A stretch of DNA of 41,558 nt, from positions 1 to 41,558 of the forward strand of contig NZ_JAGMUL010000061.1 in assembly GCF_019049285.1 (NCBI RefSeq), given 5' to 3'. The stretch's first letter is position 1, and each line of letters starts with the position of its first letter. The translations under genes were made by a program, and so were the position numbers. Below the pieces are notes generated by a model, which was given only the letters and a program-made list of their open reading frames with translations, was not told the DNA's origin and did no database searches. This stretch comes from Streptomyces sp. AC550_RSS872 (GTDB lineage Bacteria; Actinomycetota; Actinomycetes; Streptomycetales; Streptomycetaceae). This document shows, one piece after another, positions 25,201 through 32,543 of this stretch.

Positions 25201-25500
25201 ATCAAGGCACTGGGGCTCGGTCCGGTCGTGGGAACCCGCACCTGGGGCGGCGTGATCGGCATCGACAGCCGCTACCGCCTGGTCGACGACACACTGATCA
25301 CACAGCCGAAGTACGCCATCTGGCTGGAGGGCTACGGCTGGGACGTGGAGAACCACGGCGTCGACCCGGACGTGGAGGTGGCGCAACGTCCGCAGGACTG
25401 GGCAGCGGGGGTGGACGCCCAATTGGACGAGGCGATCCGAATCGCGCTGGAGGGATTGGAGAACAGTCCCGCAAAAACGCCGCCCACTTTGCCAACCTGA
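22291..25500 (+). CDS. tri1: Tricorn protease homologue (S41 family)
   Basis: A 1069-residue tricorn-type protease, matching in size and order S. coelicolor tricorn homologue 1. It trims oligopeptides released by the proteasome, in the cytoplasm. The N-terminal half (about 1-650) is beta-propeller with repeated GTxVAW/SPDG-like blades. A C1 helical bundle, a PDZ domain (about 750-850) and the C2 catalytic domain follow. The catalytic residues are Ser740-His741 (GTSHAYV), Ser962-Asp963 (FSGSDGD) and Glu1020 (VENHGV), a constant offset of 3 from Ser965/Asp966/Glu1023 of the Thermoplasma enzyme in the C2 part. The gene starts with GTG 22291 and seems leaderless. Confidence 0.94.
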   Translation: MTQPATPGSSSYLRYPHLHGDLVAFTAEDDVWLAPLDGGRAWRVSADNVPVTLPRISPDGTTVAWTSGRDGAPEVHIAPVDGGPAKRLTHWGSWQTRVRGWTPDGRILAISTRGQAGSRRTWAHTVPLDGGPATTLPYGPVADVVYGPQLVLASAPMGLEAARWKRYRGGTAGKLWIDLAGDGDFVRLHEDLDGNIEYPVWVGDRIAFLCDHEGVGALYSSHADGSDLRRHTPVDSFYARHAASDGTRVVYASAGELWLLDDLDGAEPRRLDIRLGGQRTDRQPYPLNAARAFGEAAPDHTARGSAVCVRGAVHWVTHRSGPARALAAEPGVRARLPRTFRAEGEEWVVWVTDAEGDDALEFAPATGLAPGATPRRLGAGQLGRVLELAMAPDGSRAAVAAHDGRLLLVERESGEVREVDRSADGDVSGLVFSPDSAWLAWSHPGPRPLSQLKLANTTDLSVSEATPLRFQDYAPAFTQDGKHLAFLSARAFDPVYDEHVFDLAFVVGSRPHLITLAATTPSPFGPQRHGRPFDAPDKEETPDSEGTPTTRIDLEGLADRIVPFPVEAARYTNLRAAKDGVLWLRHPVRGALGATRATPDDPEPKTEMERYDLVQRRIEHLADDADHFEVSGDGKRVLLWTDSRLRVVPSDRRASGDDESDSNITVDLTRVRQTVDPSAEWRQMFDETGRIMRDHFWRPDMSGVDWTAVLDRYRPLLDRVATHDDLIDLLWEVQGELGTSHAYVAPHGGYGGGTRQGLLGADISRHEDGSWRIDRILPSETSDPDARAPLAAPGVAVRAGDAIVAVAGVPVDPVTGPGPSLVGTAGKAVELTVSPAGGGEVRHAVVVPIADEQPLRYHAWVADRRAYVHEKSGGRLGYLHVPDMQAPGWAQIHRDLRVEVAREGLVVDVRENGGGHTSQLVVEKLARRIVGWELPRGMRPYSYPADAPRGPVVAVANEFSGSDGDIVNAAIKALGLGPVVGTRTWGGVIGIDSRYRLVDDTLITQPKYAIWLEGYGWDVENHGVDPDVEVAQRPQDWAAGVDAQLDEAIRIALEGLENSPAKTPPTLPT

Positions 25501-25545
25501 AAAGGGGCGCGGGGAACTGCGCGACCAGCCACGAAACACCCGCAC
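25501..25545 (+). repeat. Dispersed intergenic repeat family 1, copy 2
   Basis: It has the same core as at 6430-6469, GGGGCGCGGGGAACTGCGCG, then CCACG and CACCCGCA. It starts at the base following the tricorn stop codon and has that gene's orientation. It is non-coding and probably linked to transcription end or message stability. Confidence 0.7.
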
Positions 25546-25600
25546 CCGACGACGATACGATGCCCCCCGTAAACCACGCCGCCCAACCCCCGGAGGGACC

Positions 25601-25954
25601 ATGGCAGGGGAGCCGCAGGACGACTGTCTGTTCTGCAAGATCGTCGAAGGGCACGTCCCGGCGACGATCGTGCGGGAGACGGACACCACGGTCGCGTTCC
25701 GGGACATCAACCCCCAGGCACCCACCCACGTCCTGGTCATTCCGAAGGCGCACTACAGGGACGCCGCCGCCCTCGCCGCCGCCGACCCGGCCCTCGCCGC
25801 GGACGTGCTGCGCGAGGCCCAGGCCGTGGCCGACGAGGACAAGCTGGAGAGCTACCGCGTCGTCTTCAACACCGGTGCCGGCGCGGGCCAGACCGTCTTC
25901 CACACGCACGCCCACGTCCTCGGCGGCCGCGGCATGCAGTGGCCTCCCGGGTAA
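25601..25954 (+). CDS. HIT-family hydrolase (HinT-like)
   Basis: A 117-residue histidine-triad protein. The triad HTHAHVLGG has His101, His103 and His105, and an N-terminal CLFCKI (Cys9, Cys12) is typical of zinc-binding HinT proteins. These enzymes hydrolyse AMP-lysine and related purine nucleoside phosphoramidates. ATG 25601 has a strong CGGAGGG 6 nt upstream. The gene is followed after only 6 nt by ribonuclease Z and forms an operon with it. Confidence 0.92.
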   Translation: MAGEPQDDCLFCKIVEGHVPATIVRETDTTVAFRDINPQAPTHVLVIPKAHYRDAAALAAADPALAADVLREAQAVADEDKLESYRVVFNTGAGAGQTVFHTHAHVLGGRGMQWPPG

Positions 25955-25960
25955 CTCGCC

Positions 25961-26866
25961 GTGTCCGTACGTGAACTGGTCGTCCTCGGCACAGCCAGCC
26001 AGGTCCCGACCCGGCACCGGAACCACAACGGGTACCTGCTGCGCTGGGACGGCGAAGGGATCCTCTTCGATCCCGGCGAGGGCACGCAGCGACAGATGCT
26101 GCGGGCCGGAGTCGCGGCGCACGACCTGAACCGGATCTGCGTCACCCACTTCCACGGGGACCACTCGCTCGGCCTCGCCGGCGTCATCCAGCGGATCAAC
26201 CTCGACAAGGTCCCGCACCCCGTCACCGCCCACTACCCGCTCTCCGGACAGCGCTTCTTCGACCGGCTGCGGTACGCCACCGCCTACCGGGAGACCGTCG
26301 ACCTCACACAGGCACCGGTCAGCGCGGACGGGGTCATCGCCGACACCGGTGGCTACACGCTGGAGACCGCCCGGCTTTCGCACCCCGTCGAGTCGTACGG
26401 CTACCGCCTCGTCGAGCCCGACGGCCGCCGCATGCTGCCCGAACGCCTCGCCGCGCACGGCATCAAGGGGCCGGACGTGGGGCGGCTCCAGCGGGAGGGG
26501 GCACTGGGCGGGGTCTCCCTCGCGGACGTGAGCGAGGTGCGCCGCGGGCAGCGTTTCGCCTTCGTCATGGACACACGGCTGTGCGACGGGGTGTACGCCC
26601 TCGCCGACGGCTGCGACATGCTCGTCATCGAGTCGACCTTCCTGGACGACGACGTCGAACTCGCCGCCGAGCACGGTCATCTGACCGCCGGTCAGGCCGC
26701 CCGCGTCGCGGTCGACTGCGGCGTACGCCATCTCGTGCTCACCCACTTCAGCCAGCGCTACACCGAGCCGGACGAGTTCGAGCGGCAGGCGCGGGACGCC
26801 GGTTTCGGCGGGGAGCTGACCGTGGCGCACGACCTCTTGCGGGTGCCTATGCCGAAACGTCGGTAA
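25961..26866 (+). CDS. rnz: Ribonuclease Z
   Basis: A 301-residue MBL-fold endonuclease that trims the 3' trailer of tRNA precursors. The metal site shows HFHGDH (His63, His65, Asp67, His68). Later histidines are in LSHPVESYGY and LTHFSQRY, and the conserved aspartate is in FVMDTRLCDG. The last part contains LVIESTFLDDD and HGHLTAGQAA, both characteristic of the short RNase Z form. GTG 25961 is used, 6 nt after the HIT gene, so the two are probably co-transcribed. The exosite arm (about 155-180) is present. The protein could also be called a general MBL hydrolase, but the match to RNase Z is good. Confidence 0.88.
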   Translation: MSVRELVVLGTASQVPTRHRNHNGYLLRWDGEGILFDPGEGTQRQMLRAGVAAHDLNRICVTHFHGDHSLGLAGVIQRINLDKVPHPVTAHYPLSGQRFFDRLRYATAYRETVDLTQAPVSADGVIADTGGYTLETARLSHPVESYGYRLVEPDGRRMLPERLAAHGIKGPDVGRLQREGALGGVSLADVSEVRRGQRFAFVMDTRLCDGVYALADGCDMLVIESTFLDDDVELAAEHGHLTAGQAARVAVDCGVRHLVLTHFSQRYTEPDEFERQARDAGFGGELTVAHDLLRVPMPKRR

Positions 26867-26874
26867 TACCGCCG

Positions 26875-26880
26875 TACGAT
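26875..26880 (+). promoter_or_regulatory. -10 hexamer, leaderless promoter of adenine deaminase gene
   Basis: TACGAT is followed by 6 nt and then the ATG at 26887. No Shine-Dalgarno lies in the 20-base gap after rnz, so the deaminase is probably transcribed from its own leaderless promoter. Confidence 0.45.
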
Positions 26881-26886
26881 GCTTTG

Positions 26887-27879
26887 ATGCCCCTACCGAA
26901 AGCAGAACTGCACCTCCATGTCGAAGGCACCCTCGAACCCGAGCTCGCCTTCGAACTGGCCGCGCGCAACGGCGTCGAGCTGCCGTACGCCGACACCGAC
27001 GAGCTCCGCAAGGCGTACCAGTTCGAGGACCTCCAGTCCTTCCTGAACCTGTACTACGAGCTCATGGCCGTCCTGCGCACCGAGCGGGACTTCGAGGACC
27101 TCGCGAACGCCTACCTCGCCCGTGCCGCAGCGCAGGGCGTACGGCACGCGGAGATCTTCTTCGACCCGCAGGCGCATACGAAGCGGGGCCTGGAACTGGG
27201 CACGGTGGTCGAGGGGCTGTGGCGGGCGCTGGGGAACAGTGCGGCCGGCCACGGGGTCTCCACCCGGCTCATCATGTGCTTCCTGCGCGACGACTCCGCC
27301 GAGTCGGCCATGGCGACGCTCCGGGCGGCCGAGCCGTATCTCGACCGGATCGTGGGCATCGGCCTCGACTCCGCCGAGGTCGGCCACCCGCCGGTGAAGT
27401 TCCGCGAGGTCTACGAGGCCGCCGCCGCGCTCGGCCTGCGGCGCGTCGCGCACGCGGGCGAGGAGGGGCCGCCGGAGTACATCACCGAGGCCCTCGACAT
27501 CCTCGGCGTCGAACGGGTCGACCACGGGTTGCGGTGCATGGAGGACCAGGCGCTGGTCGAGCGGCTGGTCCGGGACCGGGTGCCGCTGACGCTGTGTCCG
27601 CTGTCGAATGTGCGGCTGCGCACCGTCGACGTCCTCGCCGACCACCCCCTGCCCGCGATGCTCGATGCCGGGCTGATGTGCACCGTCAACTCCGACGACC
27701 CGGCGTACTTCGGTGGCTACGCGGGCGACAACTTCGACGCGGTGCGCTCGGCGCTGGGCCTTGACCGGGAACGGCTCCGGGAGCTGGCCCGCAACTCGTT
27801 CCTCGCCTCCTTCCTGGAGGACGACGAGGAGCTGCGGGGGCGGTATCTGGCCGAGGTGGAGGCGTACGAGTTCACGTAG
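26887..27879 (+). CDS. Adenine deaminase, AAH1/type-2 (adenosine deaminase family)
   Basis: A 330-residue zinc amidohydrolase-fold enzyme. Metal ligands are HLH (His9, His11), HAGEEG and SDDPAY; the RVDHGLR block follows. The signatures HVEGTLEPEL, GLDSAEVGHPPVKF, AHAGEEGPPEYI and NSDDPAYFGGY agree with the AAH1-like adenine deaminases (for example from Pseudomonas and yeast) rather than with classical adenosine deaminase, so adenine to hypoxanthine is the likelier reaction. An automatic label of adenosine deaminase would be common. A role in purine salvage is likely. The ATG at 26887 has no Shine-Dalgarno. Confidence 0.85.
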   Translation: MPLPKAELHLHVEGTLEPELAFELAARNGVELPYADTDELRKAYQFEDLQSFLNLYYELMAVLRTERDFEDLANAYLARAAAQGVRHAEIFFDPQAHTKRGLELGTVVEGLWRALGNSAAGHGVSTRLIMCFLRDDSAESAMATLRAAEPYLDRIVGIGLDSAEVGHPPVKFREVYEAAAALGLRRVAHAGEEGPPEYITEALDILGVERVDHGLRCMEDQALVERLVRDRVPLTLCPLSNVRLRTVDVLADHPLPAMLDAGLMCTVNSDDPAYFGGYAGDNFDAVRSALGLDRERLRELARNSFLASFLEDDEELRGRYLAEVEAYEFT

Positions 27880-27885
27880 CCCCGG

Positions 27886-29127
27886 TCAGGTGGCCCGGGT
27901 GAGGTGGCCGGGGGCGGCCGGGGTGGCTTCCGCGGTGTCCAGGGGGATCTCGACGACCTCCATGACCTCCATGACCTCCACGCTTTCCGCGACCTCGACC
28001 GTCTCCTGCGGTCGGCGGGCCAGCGCCACGGCCGTCATCGGTACGGCGACGATCAGCAGACCGGTCGCGAGAACCGTGCCCATGGCCGGGAAGCCGGCCT
28101 GGGTGGACAGGATGCTGCCGGTCAGCGGGCCTGCCGCCGTGCCCAGGGAGGACGCCGAGCCGACGAGGACCGCCCAGCGGCCGCGCGGGTCGAGGGAGGC
28201 GGCGAGGCCGATGACGTACGACAGGACGATCGGGTAGAGCGTGTTCCAGGCGATCTCGCCGGTCGCGAAGGCCGTCAGGTCGGTGGCGGACGCGCTGAGC
28301 GCGATGCACGCGGCGATGAGGGCCGTACCGGCGCCGATGGGAAGCGCGCGGCCGAGTCGCGGGCCGAGCGCGCCCGCCCCGCTCACGCCCAGCAGCCCGG
28401 CGCCGAGCCCCACGGCGAACACCGCCCCGACCGTGGTCTCGGTCAGCTGCGCCTGGGTCAGGCCGATCCGGCCGCTGACGCCCCACAGGGAGTTCTGGGC
28501 GAGGGACCAGCACAGCATGCAGGCGGCGAGGGCCAGGCCGTGGCGGAGGTGGGGGAGGCGGGCGGTGGACCGGGTCCGTGGTCGCGGGGCGGCGTCCGAG
28601 GGCAGACGGCCCGTCAGCGGCCATACGGCGAGTGAGGTGAGGGCGATGGCGGCCAGCGGCTGGCCGTGGCCCGGGCCGAGGTGCGGCACCGTCAGATAGA
28701 CCGCGCCGGCGAGGGCGGAGACGCCGAGCAGACCGACCGTGGTGGCCCGGTGCGGGTCCCGCTGGGCGGCGATACGGGTGGCGGCGACCGCGGTGGCCGT
28801 ACCGGATCCGAAGCCGCCGAGCAGCACGCCGAGGACGACGGCCGGTACGGCGTGGGCGAGCGCCGCGCCGCCGTAGCCGAGCAGGGCCAGGGTGAGGCCG
28901 AACCGGGCGAGCCGACGGGCGCCGATCCGCTCCACCCGCGATGCCAGCAGGAAGCCGGCCGACGCCGAACTCAGCAGCAGCGCACTGCCGACGGCGCCCG
29001 CCTGGGTGGGGGTGAGCGGAAGTCCGGAGTCGAGTCTGCCGACGACGGTCGGCAGCAGATACGGAGCGAGGTACCCGGCCGTGAAAAGGGCGACGAGGGG
29101 CCAGGGGGTGGTGCGAGGGGCGAACAC
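27886..29127 (-). CDS. MFS transporter
   Basis: A 413-residue membrane protein with about 12 hydrophobic segments, typical of the major facilitator superfamily. It opens with PWPLVALFTAGYLAPYLLPT; a loop containing SRVERIGARRLARFG lies between segments 2 and 3, as in the MFS A-motif. The C-terminus ends in a repetitive EVMEVMEV tail from three 9-bp repeats (27955-27981). GTG 29127 is chosen; an in-frame GTG at 29208 would add 27 residues that do not resemble a transmembrane protein start. It lies beyond iclR on the same strand and could carry a sugar acid, but homology alone does not show direction or substrate. Confidence 0.72.
   Translation of the reverse strand: MFAPRTTPWPLVALFTAGYLAPYLLPTVVGRLDSGLPLTPTQAGAVGSALLLSSASAGFLLASRVERIGARRLARFGLTLALLGYGGAALAHAVPAVVLGVLLGGFGSGTATAVAATRIAAQRDPHRATTVGLLGVSALAGAVYLTVPHLGPGHGQPLAAIALTSLAVWPLTGRLPSDAAPRPRTRSTARLPHLRHGLALAACMLCWSLAQNSLWGVSGRIGLTQAQLTETTVGAVFAVGLGAGLLGVSGAGALGPRLGRALPIGAGTALIAACIALSASATDLTAFATGEIAWNTLYPIVLSYVIGLAASLDPRGRWAVLVGSASSLGTAAGPLTGSILSTQAGFPAMGTVLATGLLIVAVPMTAVALARRPQETVEVAESVEVMEVMEVVEIPLDTAEATPAAPGHLTRAT
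27955..27981 (-). repeat. Three 9-bp tandem repeats in MFS tail
   Basis: GACCTCCAT occurs at 27955-27963 and 27964-27972 with a third, GACCTCCAC, at 27973-27981. On the minus strand they encode a VEVMEVMEV-type acidic tail. Only the transporter tail is affected. Confidence 0.85.
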
Positions 29128-29302
29128 GGGCGTTCCCAGGGCATGCGAAAGGAGCGGCTCAAGACGGGGAGGAGCGCAGGCCGTCGACGGACAGGAACGC
29201 GCGGGCAATTTGTATCAAGCGGGGGGAGGGGGGAAGAAGCGCGGGGGGTGTGATCTGGGGCACGTTCTGTTTGGGGTGGGTGAACGCGGGTAGAAGGCGC
29301 CC

Positions 29303-30097
29303 TCACCTGCGCCAGTGCACCGAGCCGCTGCCGCCGCTCCCGCCGGGAACCGTCGCCTCGATCTTCGCCCTGATCTCCCGCATCACCGCCACGATCCGCT
29401 CCTCATGGCCGGCCGTCAGCCGCGCCACCGGCACCGAGCAGCTGATCGCGTCCTGGGCAGGGCTGTCGTAGCGCAGGGCGAAGCCGAAGCCGACGATGCC
29501 GGGGACGCCCTCCTCGCGGTCGGTCGAGTAGCCGCGTGCCCGCACTTCGGCGAGATCGGCGGCGAGGGCCTCGCGGGTGGTGTGGGTGTGGGCGGTGAGG
29601 GGCTCGTACGGGCCGTCGGGGAGGCCGGTGTCGGGGCGTTCGGCGAGCAGGGCCTTGCCCAGGGCGCCCGCGTGCGCGGGGAGGCGCCGGCCCACCCGGC
29701 TGATCGTCCGCAGGTATTCGTGCGACTCCCGCGTCGCCAGATACGCCACGTCCCGGCCGTCCAGCCGCGCCATGTGGATCGTCTCGCCGAGCGCCTCCGA
29801 CGCCTCGTCGAGATACGGGCGTACGACGCGGACGCGCGGGTCGGAGTCCAGATAGCTGGTGCCGGTGAGCAGGGCGTGGATGCCGATGCCGTAGAGGGAA
29901 CCGGTGACGTCCGTGCGGACCCAGCCGCGTGAGATCAGGGTCTGTAGCAGCGCGTACATGGAGCTGCGCGGCACGTCCAGCGCCTCGGCCAGCTCCTGGA
30001 GGCGGGCGGGGCGGTCGCCGCGCGCGGCGAGGAGCTCCAGCAACTCCACCGTGCGCGCCGCCGACTTCACTTCGCGGACGCCGCCTGTCTCTGACAT
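29303..30097 (-). CDS. IclR family transcriptional regulator
   Basis: A 264-residue IclR-type regulator. A winged helix-turn-helix (about 8-75; LAEALDVPRSSMYALLQTLISRGWV) is followed by the ligand-binding GAF-like domain (about 90-250). It faces kdgD and gudD, and the divergent region holds both its own and the kdgD promoter, so it most likely represses glucarate catabolism and responds to the sugar acid or an intermediate. The ATG start at 30097 has no Shine-Dalgarno; a TACGAT lies exactly 6 nt before it. The C-terminus has a short Gly/Ser-rich end. Confidence 0.88.
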   Translation of the reverse strand: MSETGGVREVKSAARTVELLELLAARGDRPARLQELAEALDVPRSSMYALLQTLISRGWVRTDVTGSLYGIGIHALLTGTSYLDSDPRVRVVRPYLDEASEALGETIHMARLDGRDVAYLATRESHEYLRTISRVGRRLPAHAGALGKALLAERPDTGLPDGPYEPLTAHTHTTREALAADLAEVRARGYSTDREEGVPGIVGFGFALRYDSPAQDAISCSVPVARLTAGHEERIVAVMREIRAKIEATVPGGSGGSGSVHWRR

Positions 30098-30103
30098 GGG
30101 CCG

Positions 30104-30109
30104 ATCGTA
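30104..30109 (-). promoter_or_regulatory. -10 hexamer, leaderless promoter of iclR
   Basis: On the minus strand TACGAT is followed by 6 nt and the ATG of iclR. It lies beside the kdgD promoter region, so both can be controlled from one operator. Confidence 0.4.
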
Positions 30110-30124
30110 AGCGTCGCACCTCGG

Positions 30125-30138
30125 ATGGACCGCGCCAT
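30125..30138. promoter_or_regulatory. Candidate IclR operator
   Basis: ATGG-N6-CCAT (30125-30138) is a short dyad that ends on the first base of the kdgD -35 hexamer and lies 28 bases from the iclR start. Its position fits repression of both divergent genes. Only the four outer pairs are symmetric, so it is tentative. Confidence 0.3.
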
Positions 30139-30166
30139 TGACGGCCGTGGTTCGCGTACCTAATCT
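30138..30166 (+). promoter_or_regulatory. Promoter of kdgD-gudD
   Basis: TTGACG (30138-30143), a 17-nt spacer and TAATCT (30161-30166) closely match the housekeeping sigma consensus TTGACA-N17-TATAAT as used in Streptomyces. Transcription would begin near 30173, about 39 bases before the kdgD start. Confidence 0.7.
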
Positions 30167-30211
30167 CGATTCTCATACATGGACGACGTCTATATGGGGA
30201 GATGGGGAGAG

Positions 30212-31177
30212 ATGGCGAGGGCGAGCCTCGACACGGATACCGATGCCCGTACGGTCACGATCCGGCGCTTGCGGGACGGCATGGCCGAGGGCGTGCTGTC
30301 GTTCCCGCTCACGAGCTTCCACGACGACGGCACGCTGGACCCGGACGGCTTGCGCACCCATGTCGCCGCCCAGCTCGCCACCGCTCCCGGCGCGGTCTTC
30401 CCCGCCTGCGGCACCGGTGAGTTCTTCTCGCTGGACGAGGACGAGTACCGGCAGGTCGTCTCCGTCGCCGTCGAGGAGTCGGGCGGGCGTGTCCCCGTCG
30501 TCGCCGGGGTCGGGTACGGCTGGGCGCAGGCCGCGCGGTTCGCCCGGATCGCCGAGGAGGCCGGCGCGGACGCCCTCCTCGTCCTGCCGCACTACCTCGT
30601 CGCCGCCCCGCAGGACGGCCTGGTCGCCCAGCTGGAGCAGCTCGCCGCCCGGACCCGGCTGCCCCTCATCGCCTACCAGCGCGGCCAAGTCGCCTACACC
30701 GCCGAGTCGTTGAAGCGTATCGCCGGTATCCCGAACGTCGTCGGGCTCAAGGACGGCCACAGCGACCTCGACCGCCTCCAGCGTCTCACCCTCGCCGCCC
30801 CCGAGGACTTCCTCTTCTTCAACGGCGCCTCCACCGCCGAGATCCAGGCGCGCGCCTACGCCACCGTCGGCGTCCCCGCCTACTCCTCCGCCGTCCACGC
30901 CTTCGCCCCCGAGATCGCGAACGCCTTCTTCGCCGCACTCCGGCGCGGCGACCACGGCACGGTCGACAAGCTGCTGCGCGACTTCTACGTCCCGCTCGTC
31001 GAGATCCGCGACCGGGTGCCCGGATACGCCGTGTCCCTGGTGAAGGCGGCGGCCCGGCTGCGCGGCCGCCCCGTCGGCCCCGTACGCGCCCCGCTCACCA
31101 ACCCCTCGGCCGCCGACCTGGCCGACCTGCGCACCCTCCTCGCCACCGGCCTCGACCTCGTGGGAGCCGCACTGTGA
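30212..31177 (+). CDS. kdgD: 5-dehydro-4-deoxyglucarate dehydratase
   Basis: A 321-residue DHDPS-superfamily aldolase-fold enzyme that decarboxylates and dehydrates 5-keto-4-deoxyglucarate to 2-oxoglutarate semialdehyde. Visible features: PLTSFHDDGTLD at the start, GTGEFFSL substrate loop, Tyr155 in AYQRGQV, and Lys180 in VGLKDGHSD as the Schiff-base lysine. ATG 30212 is preferred because the protein then has the usual length; in-frame ATGs at 30179 and 30194 would add 11 and 6 residues. GGGGAG at 30196-30201 lies about 10 nt upstream. It overlaps gudD by 4 nt. Confidence 0.9.
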   Translation: MARASLDTDTDARTVTIRRLRDGMAEGVLSFPLTSFHDDGTLDPDGLRTHVAAQLATAPGAVFPACGTGEFFSLDEDEYRQVVSVAVEESGGRVPVVAGVGYGWAQAARFARIAEEAGADALLVLPHYLVAAPQDGLVAQLEQLAARTRLPLIAYQRGQVAYTAESLKRIAGIPNVVGLKDGHSDLDRLQRLTLAAPEDFLFFNGASTAEIQARAYATVGVPAYSSAVHAFAPEIANAFFAALRRGDHGTVDKLLRDFYVPLVEIRDRVPGYAVSLVKAAARLRGRPVGPVRAPLTNPSAADLADLRTLLATGLDLVGAAL

Positions 31178-32463
31178 ACCTCACGATCACCGAGGTCCGC
31201 CTGACGCCCGTCCTGGTCGCCGACCCGCCCCTGCTGAACACCCAGGGCGTCCACCAGCCGTACACACCCCGGCTGATCGTGGAGGTCGTGACGGCCGACG
31301 GGACCACGGGCGTCGGCGAGACGTACGGCGACACCAAGTACCTGGAGCTCGCCCGGCCGTTCGCCGACAAGCTGGTCGGGCGCCAAGTCAGCGATCTGAA
31401 CGGCCTGTTCGTCGTCGCCGACGAGGTGACCGTCGATCAGTCCCGGGTCCAGGGGCAGGTCGACGTCGGCGGGCTGCGCGGCGTCCAGACCGCCGACAAG
31501 CTGCGGCTGTCCGTCGTCTCCGGCTTCGAGGTCGCCTGCCTGGACGCCCTCGGCAAGGCGCTCGGGCTGCCCGTGCACGCGCTGCTCGGCGGCAAGGTGC
31601 GGGACGCGGTCGACTACAGCGCGTACCTGTTCTACAAGTGGGCCGGGCATCCGGAGGGCGTGGCGGCCGAGAAGGACGACTGGGGTGCCGCCGTCGACCC
31701 GGCCGGGGTCGTCGAGCAGGCCCGGAAGTTCACCGAGCGGTACGGCTTCACCTCCTTCAAGCTCAAGGGCGGGGTCTTCCCGCCGGACGAGGAGATCGCG
31801 GCCGTCCGGGCGCTCGCGGAGGCCTTTCCCGGGCATCCGCTGCGGCTGGACCCCAACGGCGCCTGGTCCGTGGAGACCTCGCTGAAGGTGGCGCGGGAAC
31901 TCGGGGAGGTCCTCGAGTACCTGGAGGATCCGGCCCTCGGTACGGCCGCGATGGCCGAGGTCGCCGCGCGGACCGGGGTGCCGCTGGCGACCAACATGTG
32001 CGTGACGACGTTCGCGGAGATCAAGGAGGCGTTCACCAAGGACGCCGTACAGGTCGTCCTCTCCGACCACCACTACTGGGGTGGGCTGCGCAACACGCAA
32101 CAACTTGCCGCGATCTGCAACACCTTCGGCGTCGGGGTGTCCATGCACTCCAACACCCACCTGGGCATCTCCCTGGCCGCGATGACCCATGTGGCCTCGA
32201 CGGTCCCGAACCTCCACCACGCCTGCGACTCCCACTACCCCTGGCAGTCCGAGGACGTCCTCACCGAGCGCCTCACCTTCGAGGGCGGCAAGGTCACCGT
32301 GTCCGACTCGCCCGGCCTCGGTGTCGAGCTGGACCACGAGAGGCTGGCGGAGCTGCACCGGCGGTGGCTGGACGACGACGGCTCGCTGAGGGACCGCGAC
32401 GACGCCGCCGCGATGCGGGTCGTCGAACCGGGCTGGGTCACGCCTGCGATGCCACGCTGGTAG
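31174..32463 (+). CDS. gudD: Glucarate dehydratase
   Basis: A 429-residue enolase-superfamily enzyme that dehydrates D-glucarate (and L-idarate) to 5-keto-4-deoxyglucarate, the substrate of the preceding gene. The KxK motif is Lys196-Leu-Lys198 in FKLKGG, metal-binding acids occur in RLDPNGAW and YLEDPALG, and the catalytic base is His329 in MHSNTHLG. Entry GVHQPYTPRLIVEV is typical of glucarate dehydratases. It begins with GTG overlapping the kdgD stop as GTGA, so the two are coupled. The aldehyde dehydrogenase needed to finish the route to 2-oxoglutarate is not in the window. Confidence 0.93.
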   Translation: MNLTITEVRLTPVLVADPPLLNTQGVHQPYTPRLIVEVVTADGTTGVGETYGDTKYLELARPFADKLVGRQVSDLNGLFVVADEVTVDQSRVQGQVDVGGLRGVQTADKLRLSVVSGFEVACLDALGKALGLPVHALLGGKVRDAVDYSAYLFYKWAGHPEGVAAEKDDWGAAVDPAGVVEQARKFTERYGFTSFKLKGGVFPPDEEIAAVRALAEAFPGHPLRLDPNGAWSVETSLKVARELGEVLEYLEDPALGTAAMAEVAARTGVPLATNMCVTTFAEIKEAFTKDAVQVVLSDHHYWGGLRNTQQLAAICNTFGVGVSMHSNTHLGISLAAMTHVASTVPNLHHACDSHYPWQSEDVLTERLTFEGGKVTVSDSPGLGVELDHERLAELHRRWLDDDGSLRDRDDAAAMRVVEPGWVTPAMPRW

Positions 32464-32499
32464 CGGCTCGGGGAGGATCGCGGTGGCGTTGTCGGTGGT

Positions 32500-32528
32500 G
32501 TGGTGCAGACTGGCCAGATCAGCACCAC
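32500..32528. promoter_or_regulatory. Nested dyad upstream of PfkB kinase gene
   Basis: GTGGTGC (32500-32506) and GCACCAC (32522-32528) are perfect inverted repeats, with CTGGCCAG (32510-32517) palindromic at almost the same centre. It is 16 bases before the GTG of the kinase gene. It could be a GntR/LacI-type operator. Confidence 0.45.
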
Positions 32529-32543
32529 GTCAGGGAGCGCACC

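Noticed and set aside
29128..29208. Longer N-terminus of the MFS transporter from GTG 29208
   Set aside because: The additional 27 residues are not hydrophobic and do not look like an MFS start; kept only as an alternative.
31638..32543. Upstream extension of the PfkB kinase frame
   Set aside because: It overlaps gudD in another frame. The GTG at 32544 has a good Shine-Dalgarno and starts the normal protein.
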